A DNA stretch of 64,000 bases from Sympetrum striolatum (lineage: Eukaryota > Arthropoda > Insecta > Odonata > Libellulidae): NCBI GenBank assembly GCA_947579665.1, contig OX388349.1:71242841-71306840 (forward strand), read 5' to 3'. The notes under the pieces are model-generated. The model saw nothing but the letters and a program-made list of their open reading frames with translations, was not told the DNA's origin and searched no databases. How positions within the stretch are numbered: position 1 is the stretch's first letter; every line of letters starts with the position of its first letter. Below, piece by piece: positions 13,656-26,111 of the stretch. The translations under genes and the position numbers were made by a program.

Positions 13656-16499
13656 AATTAAGATATGATCCAGTAATATGAAATGATACATTAGCAAAAT
13701 CTACGACATATCTCAGATTATTACATTCAATAGCGTGAAATAAGTTTGAATATAAATGAAATATCTGTTCATGAGAAAGAAATAAAAATAGTCTCGACTA
13801 CTACAAAAAAAACTTTTTTCAGCAATTTCTCATAGGATCAATAAAAAAGAATTGATTATAGACTCTTGATGGTTTCAAGATGTAGAAAAATTACGAACAA
13901 AGCATTTCATTTTGTAACGCAAGCTTATTTTTTTAATAATTTGAAATTGAAACTGGAATAAGGCACATTTAAGTAGTGGATAGCTATTACAAGTCAGAAA
14001 AACAGATACTATAATTATCTTCAATTACGATTGAATGCAAAACTTATCATCATCCAGTTTTTATTTCGTGAAACGCAACCATAAAAATTTAAATCCAATA
14101 TTGAAAATTAATTTTCTATAGTTAGAAACAAAATTTTTATATAATAGAATCTGTTCTATGTCCTGCTCATTAGTAAGGCATTTCATATCCCGTTCACGAA
14201 AATTTCACTCTTAAGTTATCCAGGAACCTCTGTCACAATAATTTTTGTCCCTCTTCAACGTATTTTATATGGGAACAGAAATTTTCGTGTTTTTCACCTA
14301 AATTTTTCCCTCACACACAAAATCGCCCACAGTTCACAGTCTCTCTTTCGCCCAGAATTGATGTAGCCTCAGACTATTTGCCAATGAAAACTCTCGTCCA
14401 CTAAAAACTTTTTTAATTAAAATCTCTAATTAATCGGACCGAAAGAGCCCTTGACAGCTCATCGGCCTAAATTTGCACCACTGATATTTTAGATTTATCC
14501 ACTAAATTGCTAGTGCCATTGCTGACCGCAAAGCAATGGAAACTAACGCATATGCAGTATGCTCTTACATAAATTGCGTGTGAGGAAAGACTGCGACTTT
14601 CTCCAAAACTGATAATAGTCAAGTAAGACTACATAGAATTAAGCGAAATTGAAAGCTAATAACTAATCTCACTACTGTTTCACACGAAATGAGTAAACGT
14701 AACTTTAAAATATATATTTTAATTATTAACACAAAAATTTTTTTAAAAGTTTTAAAGCTGTAGAGAGATTTTTTATGGTTTAAAGGAGATTCAATAAATT
14801 ATGTGATAGTCAAAAGAGTAAATATTGTTTTAACAGATTGTAACTTAATTAAATTATAATTGATGGACTACCTTATGACAATCAAATAAATAGTCAATTA
14901 CAGGAAGAGCTTGCAACTGGGAACCATTTTTTATATAAAAAAGAATAGCCTTCGCTGATAAAAATGTAACGTAACGAAAGTAACACTAATTAATAATGTT
15001 TAAAATGAAAATATGAAAAAATTTAGCTAAAATCAGCAAATAATCCAACGTACGCAGTCAATAACTGAAAGGTCGGAGAATAAATACCGAACATTAAAAA
15101 TTGAAACTCCTACGGTAAAAATAGATTAATTCGCGTAAGGATAAATAAACAAACAACGAAACATTGGAATGAGATGTAAACACTGCCAAAATTAATCAAC
15201 AAAAATACGATAAAAGGAGTTCGAAGGACAAATAACGGATTCGTAGACGAAGTTCAGAAAAAAAAATTGTTTAACTTGAATTGAAAACAGCTCTCTGAAT
15301 ACCTTTTAGGGAATCAGATATCGGAAAATCGATCGCAGGAGCAAGTTCCCTTTCTGGCTGATTGATTCCCTTAAATATTCACGACGATATAAAAGCCAAC
15401 GCCTTCGCCGATTTAACTGCGCATTAAGACGGACGCTTTCGACTCATTCTCCGGGGACTCCAAAGGGGATACGCTTCATCAATAAGCAAGAGAAGTATTT
15501 TTTGTGCGACTTTCCGTGAAATCGGAAGAGTAAAAAAGGACAGCGATTCTCCCGAGTACCGATGCTTTCCGAACTAACGTCTTAAGTGTATTCAAGGTGA
15601 GCCATTAATCTTTCCGCCCTTTCCCTGTCCAAGCGTCCTTTTAGCCAATCCCAGAGGAACTAACATCTACATCCATTAGGACACCTGCAACGCTTCTTTC
15701 GCTGCTTTATCTTGAGCAATAAAACTCTTCATTGTATATTTATAATAAAATAGAAAAGAAAAACAGACTTTAGTGAATAAGATTGTAGTGAATATAAACG
15801 TAAGGATTTATAGGTAAAAGACTAAATTCTTTAAGAATAAATTTTATTTTTATTCACCACTCGCATAGAAATTAAAAAATATATATATATATATTATAGA
15901 AAAGATTACCAGAAAAAATATACGCAATATTTTATATGTATGTACAAAAACGTACAAGGTCGTGCCCTATCATATAGCAGACTGATACAATGAGGTACTT
16001 AATTGAATTTTTATGTAATATTATTGCGTTATACATAAAAATTATATTACAAATTAATAATATACTTCATATTAATATTTTTTGGGTAGGAACACCAGAA
16101 TTGGTGTCGATACTGAGATCCCTTATCTCTATTGCAAATGCAACCTCAAAAATTATTTGACTCATATCAATTTCTTAGCTTATTTAGACCTTCTTTCTTT
16201 TAGCTCTAACTTCATATCATTCGGAACTTATAGAGATATTCATCCTTTTAAATGAACTTAGGATAAAAGCTATACCTGAGAATGGGACGTTTAAAGACTA
16301 AAATCACGCGATCATCCTTTAGACAATGAAACCTTATAATGGAAAAGACACCCAGCGGTAAAAAAACCGCGAAATCTGGGAGTGGATAACATCTTTCTTG
16401 ATAAAATCCAATAAATCCTATTCTGACACATGGATGGTTATAAATCACCCAAACGGAGACAACCCCTAACACTTCTCCCCCCTCTGCATTATCCTCCAG
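13656..16499. other. AT-rich non-coding DNA upstream of candidate exon
   Basis: No gene is recognisable. An (AT)n tract lies at 15879-15895 and an imperfect hairpin around 16007-16043 (TTTTTATGT...ACATAAAAA). The last 30 bases (16470-16499) are strongly pyrimidine-rich and end in CAG, reading as a 3' splice acceptor for the candidate exon that follows. A 150-codon minus-strand frame (16248-16700) overlaps that exon on the opposite strand and I treat it as a shadow. Confidence 0.5.
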
Positions 16500-16775
16500 A
16501 AACAAAAATAAAAAACCGGCAAACAAAATAAACTCGGAAAGCGCTCCAATGTTTTCGCCACCCGATGGAACAACCCCAACCTCTCCTTGCGGCGAAAAAA
16601 CGAAGCTCTCTGAAATACTTCGCTTCTCTAGACACAGCAACCCAAATGCACCGACGCCCTCAAGGAAAGCCTCGAGGCAACCTGCCGATGGAGGGAACAA
16701 GATCCATCATCCCGCTGGGACCACGCCCTCCTCATCCTACATTCCGGACCAGGGACCGAGGCTTCCTTTAGATAC
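16500..16775 (+). CDS. Candidate internal host exon, Pro/Ser/Thr-rich, family unknown
   Basis: A 276-nt open segment lies between a pyrimidine-rich acceptor (CTCCCCCCTCTGCATTATCCTCCAG, split here as CTCCCCCCTCTG then CATTATCCTCCAG, ending 16499) and a strong donor TAC|GTGAGT (16776). Its length divides by three and the reading frame used enters with one base and leaves with two, so it could be a cassette exon that is skipped without shifting the frame. In that frame (codons from 16501) no stop occurs, even in the A-rich first 45 bases. The product is basic at first and then rich in P, S and T, with the motif P-[DA]-G-T-T-P occurring twice (SPPDGTTPTSP and HHPAGTTPSSS), which suggests a disordered, possibly short-repeat protein. 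A Met at 16549 could also serve as a start. Local GC is well above the surroundings. I do not recognise the family, and neighbouring exons were not found in the window. The minus strand is also partly open here, which lowers confidence. Confidence 0.35.
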
Positions 16776-19700
16776 GTGAGTAGCAGTTGAAAGTCTACTC
16801 CAAGGGGTTAGAAATAAAGGAGGATATGCCCACGGAATCTCCACTCGCACTCTTCCTAATTCATATACTTTTTGCGGGCGTACTTCTTTGAGTACCCGTT
16901 CGAAGCCATCGCTCAATGTCTCGCTTCTTTAAAACGCCTCGAAAAGGAAGACCTGTTCTAAAACCTTATCCATGGATTAGGGATGCGAAGAAGAGCTACG
17001 GACCTGTCTGTTTTCGTTCCAAGTTCCGTACTTTAAAGAATCGACTTATCGAAGCCAAGAAGAACTTGCGCTAGCGAAATTTACGGTTGAAAAAAACTAT
17101 AACGAATAATCTTCAATAAAATTGTTCGTAGAAATTGTTCAGGTACGAATAAATGTCTGAAATTCTTAAATATCATTAAGTAGCGAAGAAAATTTTCGAA
17201 ATTTAGAACGTTCTATTTCTTCATTTTTAGTTATATTTCTTCATTCAACAAAACTTCTTCTTAATAATATCAAATGTTTAGATAGAAATCAAGAAATATC
17301 TGCAAAAATTCACTACTAAATGTTTCTTAAGATACATTAGAAAAAAACCAAACCACCGATACCATGTTTTAATTAACTGACGGTATAAGTAAGAAAATGC
17401 ACGAATTATAGTATCCAAAAATTTAATCGTCCTTTATGACCCCTGAGGAGGAAAGCCGAATCGCCTTCGTAATGTGCATTGGGTGTTTCTAAAAAGAGCG
17501 ATGATCCTTTCTGGTTTCTCCGAATACCGGTGAATGGGGCGAGAAACGCTGACGAAGACGGCTATTGGAGATTTTTAAACCATTAAACCGGAAATTTACT
17601 TTGTATTTCGAGGATACAATACAAGCTCACAAATACTAGAAAACAAGAAACTGAATTAATAACAGTACAGCATAAGGATGGTATTTAAACACCAAAACAA
17701 TATTGCCACTGGTAATTCTTAATGCGCGAGCCTTATTATCTGTATCCTACCTTAACGAAGGACTTACGTTTAAAAACGAATTTCTGCAACAACAAGCGAT
17801 CCCACGCACTGCGAAATGTTCAAAAAACAACGAAGCGTGGATCCTAAAGTTAAATTCCACAGTAAACGAGAAAGGAGCTATGAAAAGTTCCGAATCCGAT
17901 GAACGGGAGCAATTAACGGGTGGAGCAAGAAGAACGCCGCCAGACAACGAAATTAAAACGCGACTCAGCCCCGCTTACCCAACGACAACTTTAATATCCC
18001 TAATTGAGACCTCGAATTAACAAGCTTCACGTTGCGAACCCCGAATACTTTCCGACCGGCGAAATTAATTCTCGACTTTTACGAGCCCGAAAAGGACACG
18101 GAAAAGGGGGGAATGGAAACAGCTCGACTCTTTATGGAAAATAAAAAAATCTCCGCGATCCTCCACGCGACTTTTCCGATTCCATTCTGCCATGAAAAGG
18201 ACTGGGGAAAAAGGAAGTCAAAGGTCAACACAGAAGCGTTGGTAATAGCTCGCCTTGGAGAGGGTTCGACCCAGATTCATAGAAAACATATTTCATCGTC
18301 GGGGTCGGGAATGTGGTGGCTCTGCAGAAGCGGCTGCCATCGCGGGGAAGAAAAAGCGCCCCCGCTCTCTCCAAAAGAGAACTAACGCCTTGAACGTCGA
18401 ACTGTTTCATTTTCTCCATCCATTCCGCTCCGGAGTGCATTCAGCGTGAAATGGAGGTCGAGGATATTTTTGGAGACGCCAAAAGCTGTGAGGCAGGGTG
18501 CATTCTTTTCCGGGATAAAAAGAAAGGACTGAAAGAGGGTGGAAATTGATCGAATTTGCTCCTCTGTGAAACAATTTCACTGGAGAGGGAAGAGACATGA
18601 GTGGATGAGGAATGAAATTAAAAGCGATGCGTCGCAGTGGGAAAAAAAGAAGCCATACTTGGGCTCCTTGGAAACAGGTGGTTGTCGGCAAACTAGGAAA
18701 GGCTAGAAAGCAAATATTAGTGAAGTCATTGAACGACATAAGTGGGGAGAAATTGGGGTACTTGGGAAGTAATAGAGAAGTTGAATTAGCGTGGGTGAGA
18801 AAACGGGCAGGAATATTAGTCACACCAACTAATTACTTCAGAACGGCAGCAGTTTAATTAAGATTGTAATCTTACTGTAACATAGATGAATAATAAAGAA
18901 AGAAAGTTTTCAAGTTTGCGAGGGAATTCGAATACTTTTGAATTCAATATCATAGGATCAAACGACAATCATGTCTCAATGCAAAGTAATAAACGGATAT
19001 TGATTTTAATATTGTAAAGAAGGTAATACTGAATCTAAGGATTCAAATATGAATATATTTAATCTGGATTTAATGATTCTGTTCAATTTCCACTTCGCTT
19101 TCCTTTTCACATCAACATCTTTTAAGCATTTATTTAAAAGTATTTAACCGTTTCCTAGCACCGATATCATTTCTGTTATTTAACTGACGGTTCAACAAGA
19201 CAAAGGAAAGGCATGTATTTGGAGCATTAGATCTTCGCCATGTACGTCATGAATGTGATGAATGTAGTAGCAAAGAATGATTTGTTATCTTGTATTGTAG
19301 GGCCAATCCTGCCTAAAAATTTCCATAAATGTGCCAAATAACTCATGATTTCGAAAAGAATGTCGAGTAAAGACACCCTGAAAAAAATATCTTCAATTCT
19401 GCTTCAGTGAAGATTACATTATACGCCATAAAACAAAGCTTCTTTAATCGACGATTCATTAAAAGATAAGGACAAAATACAAAAAGCAATGAGAATAATG
19501 GTGAGGATGACTCCAGTGAACACGATATGTTTTACGTCACAAACGGGAATTCCGCTGGGGCCCAGCTAAATGAATGCTGAGAAGGAAAACGTAACAGATG
19601 ACAAAACGGTACACGTGAGAGGATCGGTAGCAGGATTCAGTGGGGGAGGCCAGATAAAAAAACCCATAACGCAGTCGTCGTGACAGAGAGCAATAATCGA

Positions 19701-22700
19701 TACTCCCCATGCGTGTCATTTCGAGAATGGAGTTAATTTCAGTGAGCGGAGAGAAGGGGGGAGAAATACAGATAATTCATATTCGAGCGATTTCCGTGGT
19801 GGTGTTTTCGATACTTCTACGCTAGTGAAATTGATAGGATCTATTTCCGTAGAGTGCTGATTTAGGCATATCAAAATTGTTATATATTTTTTCAGCCGAA
19901 AAAATCAAAAGATTAGAAAAACAATCAAAAGACTCAGATGAAGCCATAATTGCAATGGCCATGGAGATGGTATGATTGCAAGAAAATATAATTTAATAAA
20001 TACTAAACATAACACATTAAAAAGCAATACCCTATTCATATAATCAGTAAAACTCAAAGCAGTTCTATTTCAACCGCAATTTCTTATATTTTTTCCAAAT
20101 GGAACCTATCAAAGGAAGGCTAGCCAGCGAATACTCAAACCTATTCTGGTATGATGTACCTCTTGGTTTTTCTACATGCAATTTATTTGTCTATGTTAAT
20201 TACAAATGATAGAAAATTATGGGTGTACATATTTGTATCCTGCATTTGTATCCAGAGACGATAGACTTTAGTCAGATAAGCAGCATGAAAACATTTAGCC
20301 CCGTGAATGTAGGCAAAAAAGACCCACTTGAGCTGACGTGTTTCATAAGATTCAGGGGCTGAGATAATCGTCGTCGATGGCCAACACATACATGCCAAAT
20401 TTCAACACAACGATGCTACACATGCCTCTCTTTCATCACATCATCTAGCAATGCCTGCTACAATTACGGCAAAGACTCTTTCACTCACTCATTTTTCCAC
20501 TGTCGAAATGATTCAAGATAAACGTGATATCAATTACTATAGTTTGTAACTAAATAGTGTATTACAATGAGGTAGTTACTTCAACTACAATTCATTTGTT
20601 TTAAATGGAGAAAAGAAAGCATACCTATAACATAACGTACCTAATATAACGATAACATATATTCGAGATAACTAATCGATGATTCGGAAATTTTTCAGGA
20701 TAGATAATTAAGGTTGTCCGTACGACATTTATGATTATCCTTGAAACTTTAAACAATAAACGATTTATGAAAAGGATGGAGTTAAATAGTTGTGACTGAC
20801 TTACGTTTTTTATGCGGAAACCGACTTATTTATAAGAACATTATAATGTTAAATAAATTCATTAGCCTGGCAGATAATAATAGTAATTCGCTAATCGTGA
20901 CGACTTAAATCACAACATAAACAAAGAGATAATTTTCAACGAGGAATATTGCCCCAAACACTTCTGAATTTTTGAAGCATACCCCCGATGCTTTGAAAGG
21001 TAAACACAACCTCAACCGGAAAATGCACTCCGGGTGTACATCGCGCGGGCAGTTGGCAACGGAGTAACGACCGAAATGAAACACAGTCCGTCCTCTGGAA
21101 AACTTAATTGTATCACCTTGTCGTTAAGCCGCGCTTATCTTCGCTCGCGACGTCCGAAGACAAAATCCCGCAATTTGCATTCGTCGGCGGGAATCGGCCC
21201 AACAAACTCAGTCTCCGAAGGGCTCCCACCAATCTCGCATTAAAACGATCTCTGTTTCAGCAGAAATAGCCTCAATTCAGGACGAATCCACGCTAAATGA
21301 TGAGGTTGCATTATCCGTGACAGAACATTTTGCATTCCCGTTGCGATCCGCTGGACAGGTAACGGGTGATTGCCTTGCTCGCCGCATACACAGTTCGGAC
21401 ACACCGGAGGAACGAACATGGACACCCGGGGGAAATTTACCGAATTCCTGCGGGAATGACGCGTACATTTTGGGCATGCTTAGCTTATGGTCCTCCATGG
21501 ACATAACGTGCTTCGCGGTGCGATAAAAATCTTGTTTTATATTTGTATGGGTAACGTGAAGGGGAGTCATGTGGGAGGAGGTGTATTTACATCATTTTAC
21601 ACGAAGGTTTAGGATCCCATTGGAATTGAGCTTCGCCTGAAGTTTCCTAATTGACTCTCGATTGAAAAAAGGAAAACATACGTGGGTTTAACTGAAAAAT
21701 TGTTTGGAAAGAAATAATACAATAGAGATTGAAAAAATGAAATCCTAAATCAAAATCGTTGACTTAAATGAAAATAATATAATATCAGAAAGTTAAAAAA
21801 ATCTTATGTTGAAAAAAAAAGATGAGTGAATAACCTCCGATGAATTCAAGTAAATTAATTAGGAAAATCAGCATAGAGGAGAATCTTAATCGATATTTAT
21901 CACATTTACAACAGTTAATACGAGTAATTTGAAAATGACAATACGTGTGAATTTTTCTCCATTAAAATTTAAGTAAAAATATGAAGTCTAGTTTTTGTTA
22001 TGTTTTAATTAACAGAAAATTTGGATATAGGATTACATGAAGTTAGAAATCTCAATTTACAACTAAGTTGCAGTTATCATACATTTCATCCTATACGAGT
22101 ATCTTCACGATGAAAAAACGTTACCATTCAATTAATGAGTATAGATTCGCTTAAAGCAATGAGAATGGTAAAAGTTAAGGAATGTTCAGGAGAACATACT
22201 TCTGAGTCAATCGAAAAAAGTGTTGGCATATACTCAAGTTCTACCATTAGTTTCCAATACGCCAAGTTCCAATATTTCAAGTACATGAAGGAGATTAAGT
22301 ATAAGATGTACAACAAATATCACCTAAATGTTAGCAAAAATACAGTATGAATACTATAGAGACAGTATTTTATTAACTATATTTGATTAAGATGTGCCCA
22401 CTACCTGCGTATTTAATCCTGGATTCCCTAGCCGTTTATTAAATTAAATGTTTAATTGACCCGATAGTGCATTTTATTGGACAAATTCATTCTGTCCAAC
22501 TTTGATACTTTTCACATAAAAGAAAAATGTATTCTTATAAAAGGGAAAATAAGTTTGTGGATGAAAAATAGCTAGATTTACGCCAACTATAATGACGCCC
22601 GATGAATTCTCTACCAACAATAATCATATTCATTTCCAGACTACCACCTATGGTGACATTTAAATTAAGAATGGTGTTTCAACTAATAAAATGTTGTTGG

Positions 22701-25063
22701 TGTTAAATATTTCACAGATATTAGCTCGTGGAAGCATCGAAAATAACAATCTATCGTAATCGAGCAATAATTAATGGAATGTGATCATAATGTACGCCGC
22801 TAAGGCAGTAAGAGTCGAACAATAGTAAATAAAATTGTAAATGAACAGCTCGTTTAATTAATAAAATTAGCTGATCTACTCTTCAAGATAATAGAGCAGA
22901 AACACTCAAAAGCTGGCTGTTAACTGTTGCATCGAATGCATAGAGGAATCATTAAATGCAGTTTTCATCAAAATAAATTGAATGGAAAATTATCAAACGG
23001 CTGTTTGAAAATAATAATATGAAAGTAATTTTAGATTCCCGATTGAAATCAGAATGAAAAATTTCACTTTCAAGTAAAAACCAGGGCACTTTTTAAAGTC
23101 GACCACAGTTGATAAGTTAATTAAGCAAGCTCTACACCATTTGATTACATTTTCTAAAGCGATAAATTTATCGATAATACATATAATTGTTAAACATTTC
23201 TCATTTGTGCATGATTGTGGCGTATAATACTCGTATTAAAAATACATAATTTTATAAACAAAGAAGTAGGATGGATAAGACAATCTGATATAAAATTCAG
23301 CGATAAATTGTTTACATTTAAAACATGTCATAAGATGGAACATAGCCCAAAAATAATCAGATTAATTAAATAGAGGAAAATGTATAAAAACGGGCACCTG
23401 TGTAAAACTGGGCAAACTTCCCAAAAGAGATATGAGAGGTCCTGCAGACTGGTTAGGACTCTAAACTGTGCTACTTATTGAGATAAGATATCAGTGAACA
23501 GGTTATGGTTGGTTAAAAATAATTTCATTGTGGTATGAAGAAAGCAGAAATCCTAAGTGACTTTTAGAAGCATGCCTTAAATCACGTACGTTTTTAGGTC
23601 AAAAGTGACAATAATTACAAGGGATGGTAAATAATTACATCTTTTCTCTTTCCTTTTCTGCTCATCTTGGATGGTCATTTTAGCCATGGTCGTAATGAGA
23701 TTCACTTGGCAAAAAAGAACCACGTGACTCTTAGATCCTTCTCATCCCACCCACAAATTGCAGGCCATAGACAAGACATTCATGGGATCTCTGAAAACGT
23801 ATTACATGCATGGGCGTCCCCTCACTTCCTTCGATGTTACAGAGGTTTTTCGCACCTTCGTAGCCATACGGCTGAGGTGCATTTGTAACATTTATGATTG
23901 GAAATAAGAAAAGAAACAAAGAATGCGCAGAGGGCGATGCGATATAAAGCCACGTCACTGATTAATCGTACTGATCTTATGCGGTCAAACGTTGCCAGAG
24001 ATAATTGCATCCGAAATGAAAGGACACGGGATAAACAAGAAGACGCGTCAAGAATCGCCGATCAAAAGAAGAAAATGGGGGAAAATCCTATCCTTTCGTT
24101 AAGGATAAAAGGCCGTGCATCAAGCCGAATATCTCGATCGAAAAAGGAAAGATCAAACTCGTATTCCGCGAAATATCTCCTCGGAAAGGTTTGAGGGGAT
24201 GCGCGTGACTATCGAAGAGCTAACCCATTTACTAAAAATTTCCTGCAACGGAGCTTAATTGGCACTCGGTAGCGTTGCCGGCGACGAAAGATAAGGCAGA
24301 ACCTGCGTGCCATTCCTCATCATAGGAGAAGGAGATGATCAGATATCGGACTTTATCACGAGATCAACAATCTGTGAATGTTCATTTTGAATTTAAGATT
24401 AGTCACATAAGAACTCATTAAATGATTAACTATGGTAAACGATACCAACAGAATAAAATAGCACGCCAATGGAGCAAACTACGGGTGAGAGTACAAACGT
24501 CAATCTAACCTAATATCTAAGGATTCAGCGTCTAATCTTGAAACCTGTAGGGTCCACGATGCAGATGAAAATGCAAAAGGATTATCAAGTAATGCAGAAC
24601 ACATTTCAGATTTCTATATCCATCCAACCCGTTTACATGCCACAAGAAGGACTGTCATTGAGGTAATTTTTAATTCTGGGGAGGTTTTGAGTATTACAAA
24701 AATGGAGAATAACTGTGGGAAATTCGGTAAAATCTGACAAAATTCGCATTATAGCTGGTGTCAAGTTAGGTCAGATTTACGAAGTATAATCAGTACTATG
24801 ACAAAACATTAAATAGGAAATGAAAAAGGATTCATTAAAGAATAAATTACATCATAGAGATTACTTTAGGGCATTGAAAGTCAAACAGAAAAATTATAAA
24901 ATAGTTCCATTAATTTCTATCGTCGGCATCAATAAAAATAAACGAAATAAATGTTAAAAATTTTAACTTTCGACAAACAAACGTTTAAACGACGGTAAAT
25001 ACAACAAATATTTTAATTACATTGAAGGTAAAGTAATTTTCCATTATTTAATTCCATATAATT
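16776..25063. other. Non-coding DNA with GC-richer islands, no gene recognised
   Basis: GC-richer patches at about 17440-18850 and 21000-21560 carry several overlapping frames of 60-138 codons on both strands (for example plus 17703-18020, plus 18032-18385, minus 18407-18823, minus 21277-21570). None contains a motif I recognise, and their being open in competing frames suggests low stop-codon density rather than coding. These patches could be conserved non-coding DNA or contain short exons. A further GC-richer patch at 23660-24200 is similar. The remainder is AT-rich without visible structure. Confidence 0.5.
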
Positions 25064-25151
25064 TCAATATTCACTTCGTGGAAAGATGATATAACCATCT
25101 TGAAACAGATTTCAAGATAGTTATATCACCTTTCCACTAAGTGAATATTGA
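25064..25151. mobile_element. 88-bp foldback element / MITE
   Basis: Two 42-nt arms pair with only three mismatches (left CTTCGTGGAAAGATG, right complement CTTAGTGGAAAGGTG, and one C/T further in) around a 4-nt turn near 25107. The element starts TCAATATTCACTT and ends with its complement. It contains a 13-mer (ACTTCGTGGAAAG, 25073-25085) also present at 62604-62616 next to another hairpin. The CACTTAG motif near its end recalls the arms of the 10.8 kb palindrome, so a common origin in Penelope-like terminal repeats is possible but unproven. No coding capacity. Confidence 0.65.
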
Positions 25152-26020
25152 TCATATTAATTTTTCTAATAAACTTCATCATTCAACTCAAAGCAAACCT
25201 ACAACACATCCACAAAGAAATATACGGAAACGGACTTGAAATAGATGTTTCATGAAAACTGCAAATCATTCACAAGGGAAAAATCGAGGGAAACAAAAAC
25301 ATCTTAGAAATCCGCCTTAGAGCGTAAAGGCAGCACAAACCGATCTTCTGCAGAATCTAATTAAGGGGTGAAATCAATGGGACTGATTGAGGAGGACGTG
25401 TGGGCACGTGAGAAAGGGGCATTCGAGACATCTCCCACGCCCGTTTTATCTCCTGAATCAGATTAGCGGAGGAGATGTACTCCGTAATTTTAATTAGGGC
25501 GTTGCCTCGTGGCATGAAGGTGATCCGTTGCCCGAGGCCCGGTAAGCATTATGCTATTGGGGAGCGCGGCTGTTACAATTACAGATTAGGTCGGAAAAGC
25601 GGATGCCAAGTGATATGAACAACGTGGGGAATTATGGAATAGAGGAATTATGGCTAGAAAAAACATCGGTTGAATGGAAGTATCGCAATCTATATATAGA
25701 AAAGAGGCATTCAAGGATAAGAGGATACCATTAAAATGTTATTAGATACCTGATACACACTAAACCTTATTTGCAGGGATAAAAGAGAATATTTTATTTC
25801 CTGATTTTGGAAGAAAAGGAGGACGTCTTACAAAATCATTGATTTCGTTTGGACTGGATAACCTAGATATTTTCGTTTACCTATAAAGAAAACTTTTTAA
25901 TAATTTAACGACAGCTTTTTATAACTGTCACTGACTAAACTAAAACAGAAATCTCTTCCGATTTACTTTTACCTTCCGACAAACATTTTACAGAAAAAGA
26001 AACATGTTTAATGATAAATG
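25152..26020. other. Non-coding DNA between two foldback elements
   Basis: A GC-richer stretch at 25360-25600 lacks any long frame. I see nothing else supportable. Confidence 0.5.
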
Positions 26021-26111
26021 TTATCCCTGCTACGGCAAGTAAAACTATAATGATATTTTTCAATTAATATGAAAAATATCATTATAGTTTTACTTGCCGT
26101 AGCAGGGATAA
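26021..26111. mobile_element. 91-bp perfect palindrome, MITE-like
   Basis: Arms of 42 bp (26021-26062 and 26070-26111) are exact reverse complements around a 7-nt loop (ATTAATA). The outer ends read TTATCCCTGCTACGG and its complement. If the outermost TA on each side is a duplicated target site, the element body starts TCCCTGC, as expected of a Tc1/mariner-superfamily MITE. I cannot assign a family. The exact match of the arms implies recent insertion or gene conversion, unlike the more diverged inverted repeats elsewhere in the window. Confidence 0.75.

Noticed and set aside
15665..15700. CATCTACATCCATTAGGACACCTGCAACGC as a second LINE 3' end
   Set aside because: Only the CTACAT part and a GCAA segment resemble the 29.05 kb LINE terminus; too short and too diverged.
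16248..16700. 150-codon minus-strand frame
   Set aside because: It overlaps the better-supported plus-strand candidate exon and shows no motif; it is most likely a shadow frame.
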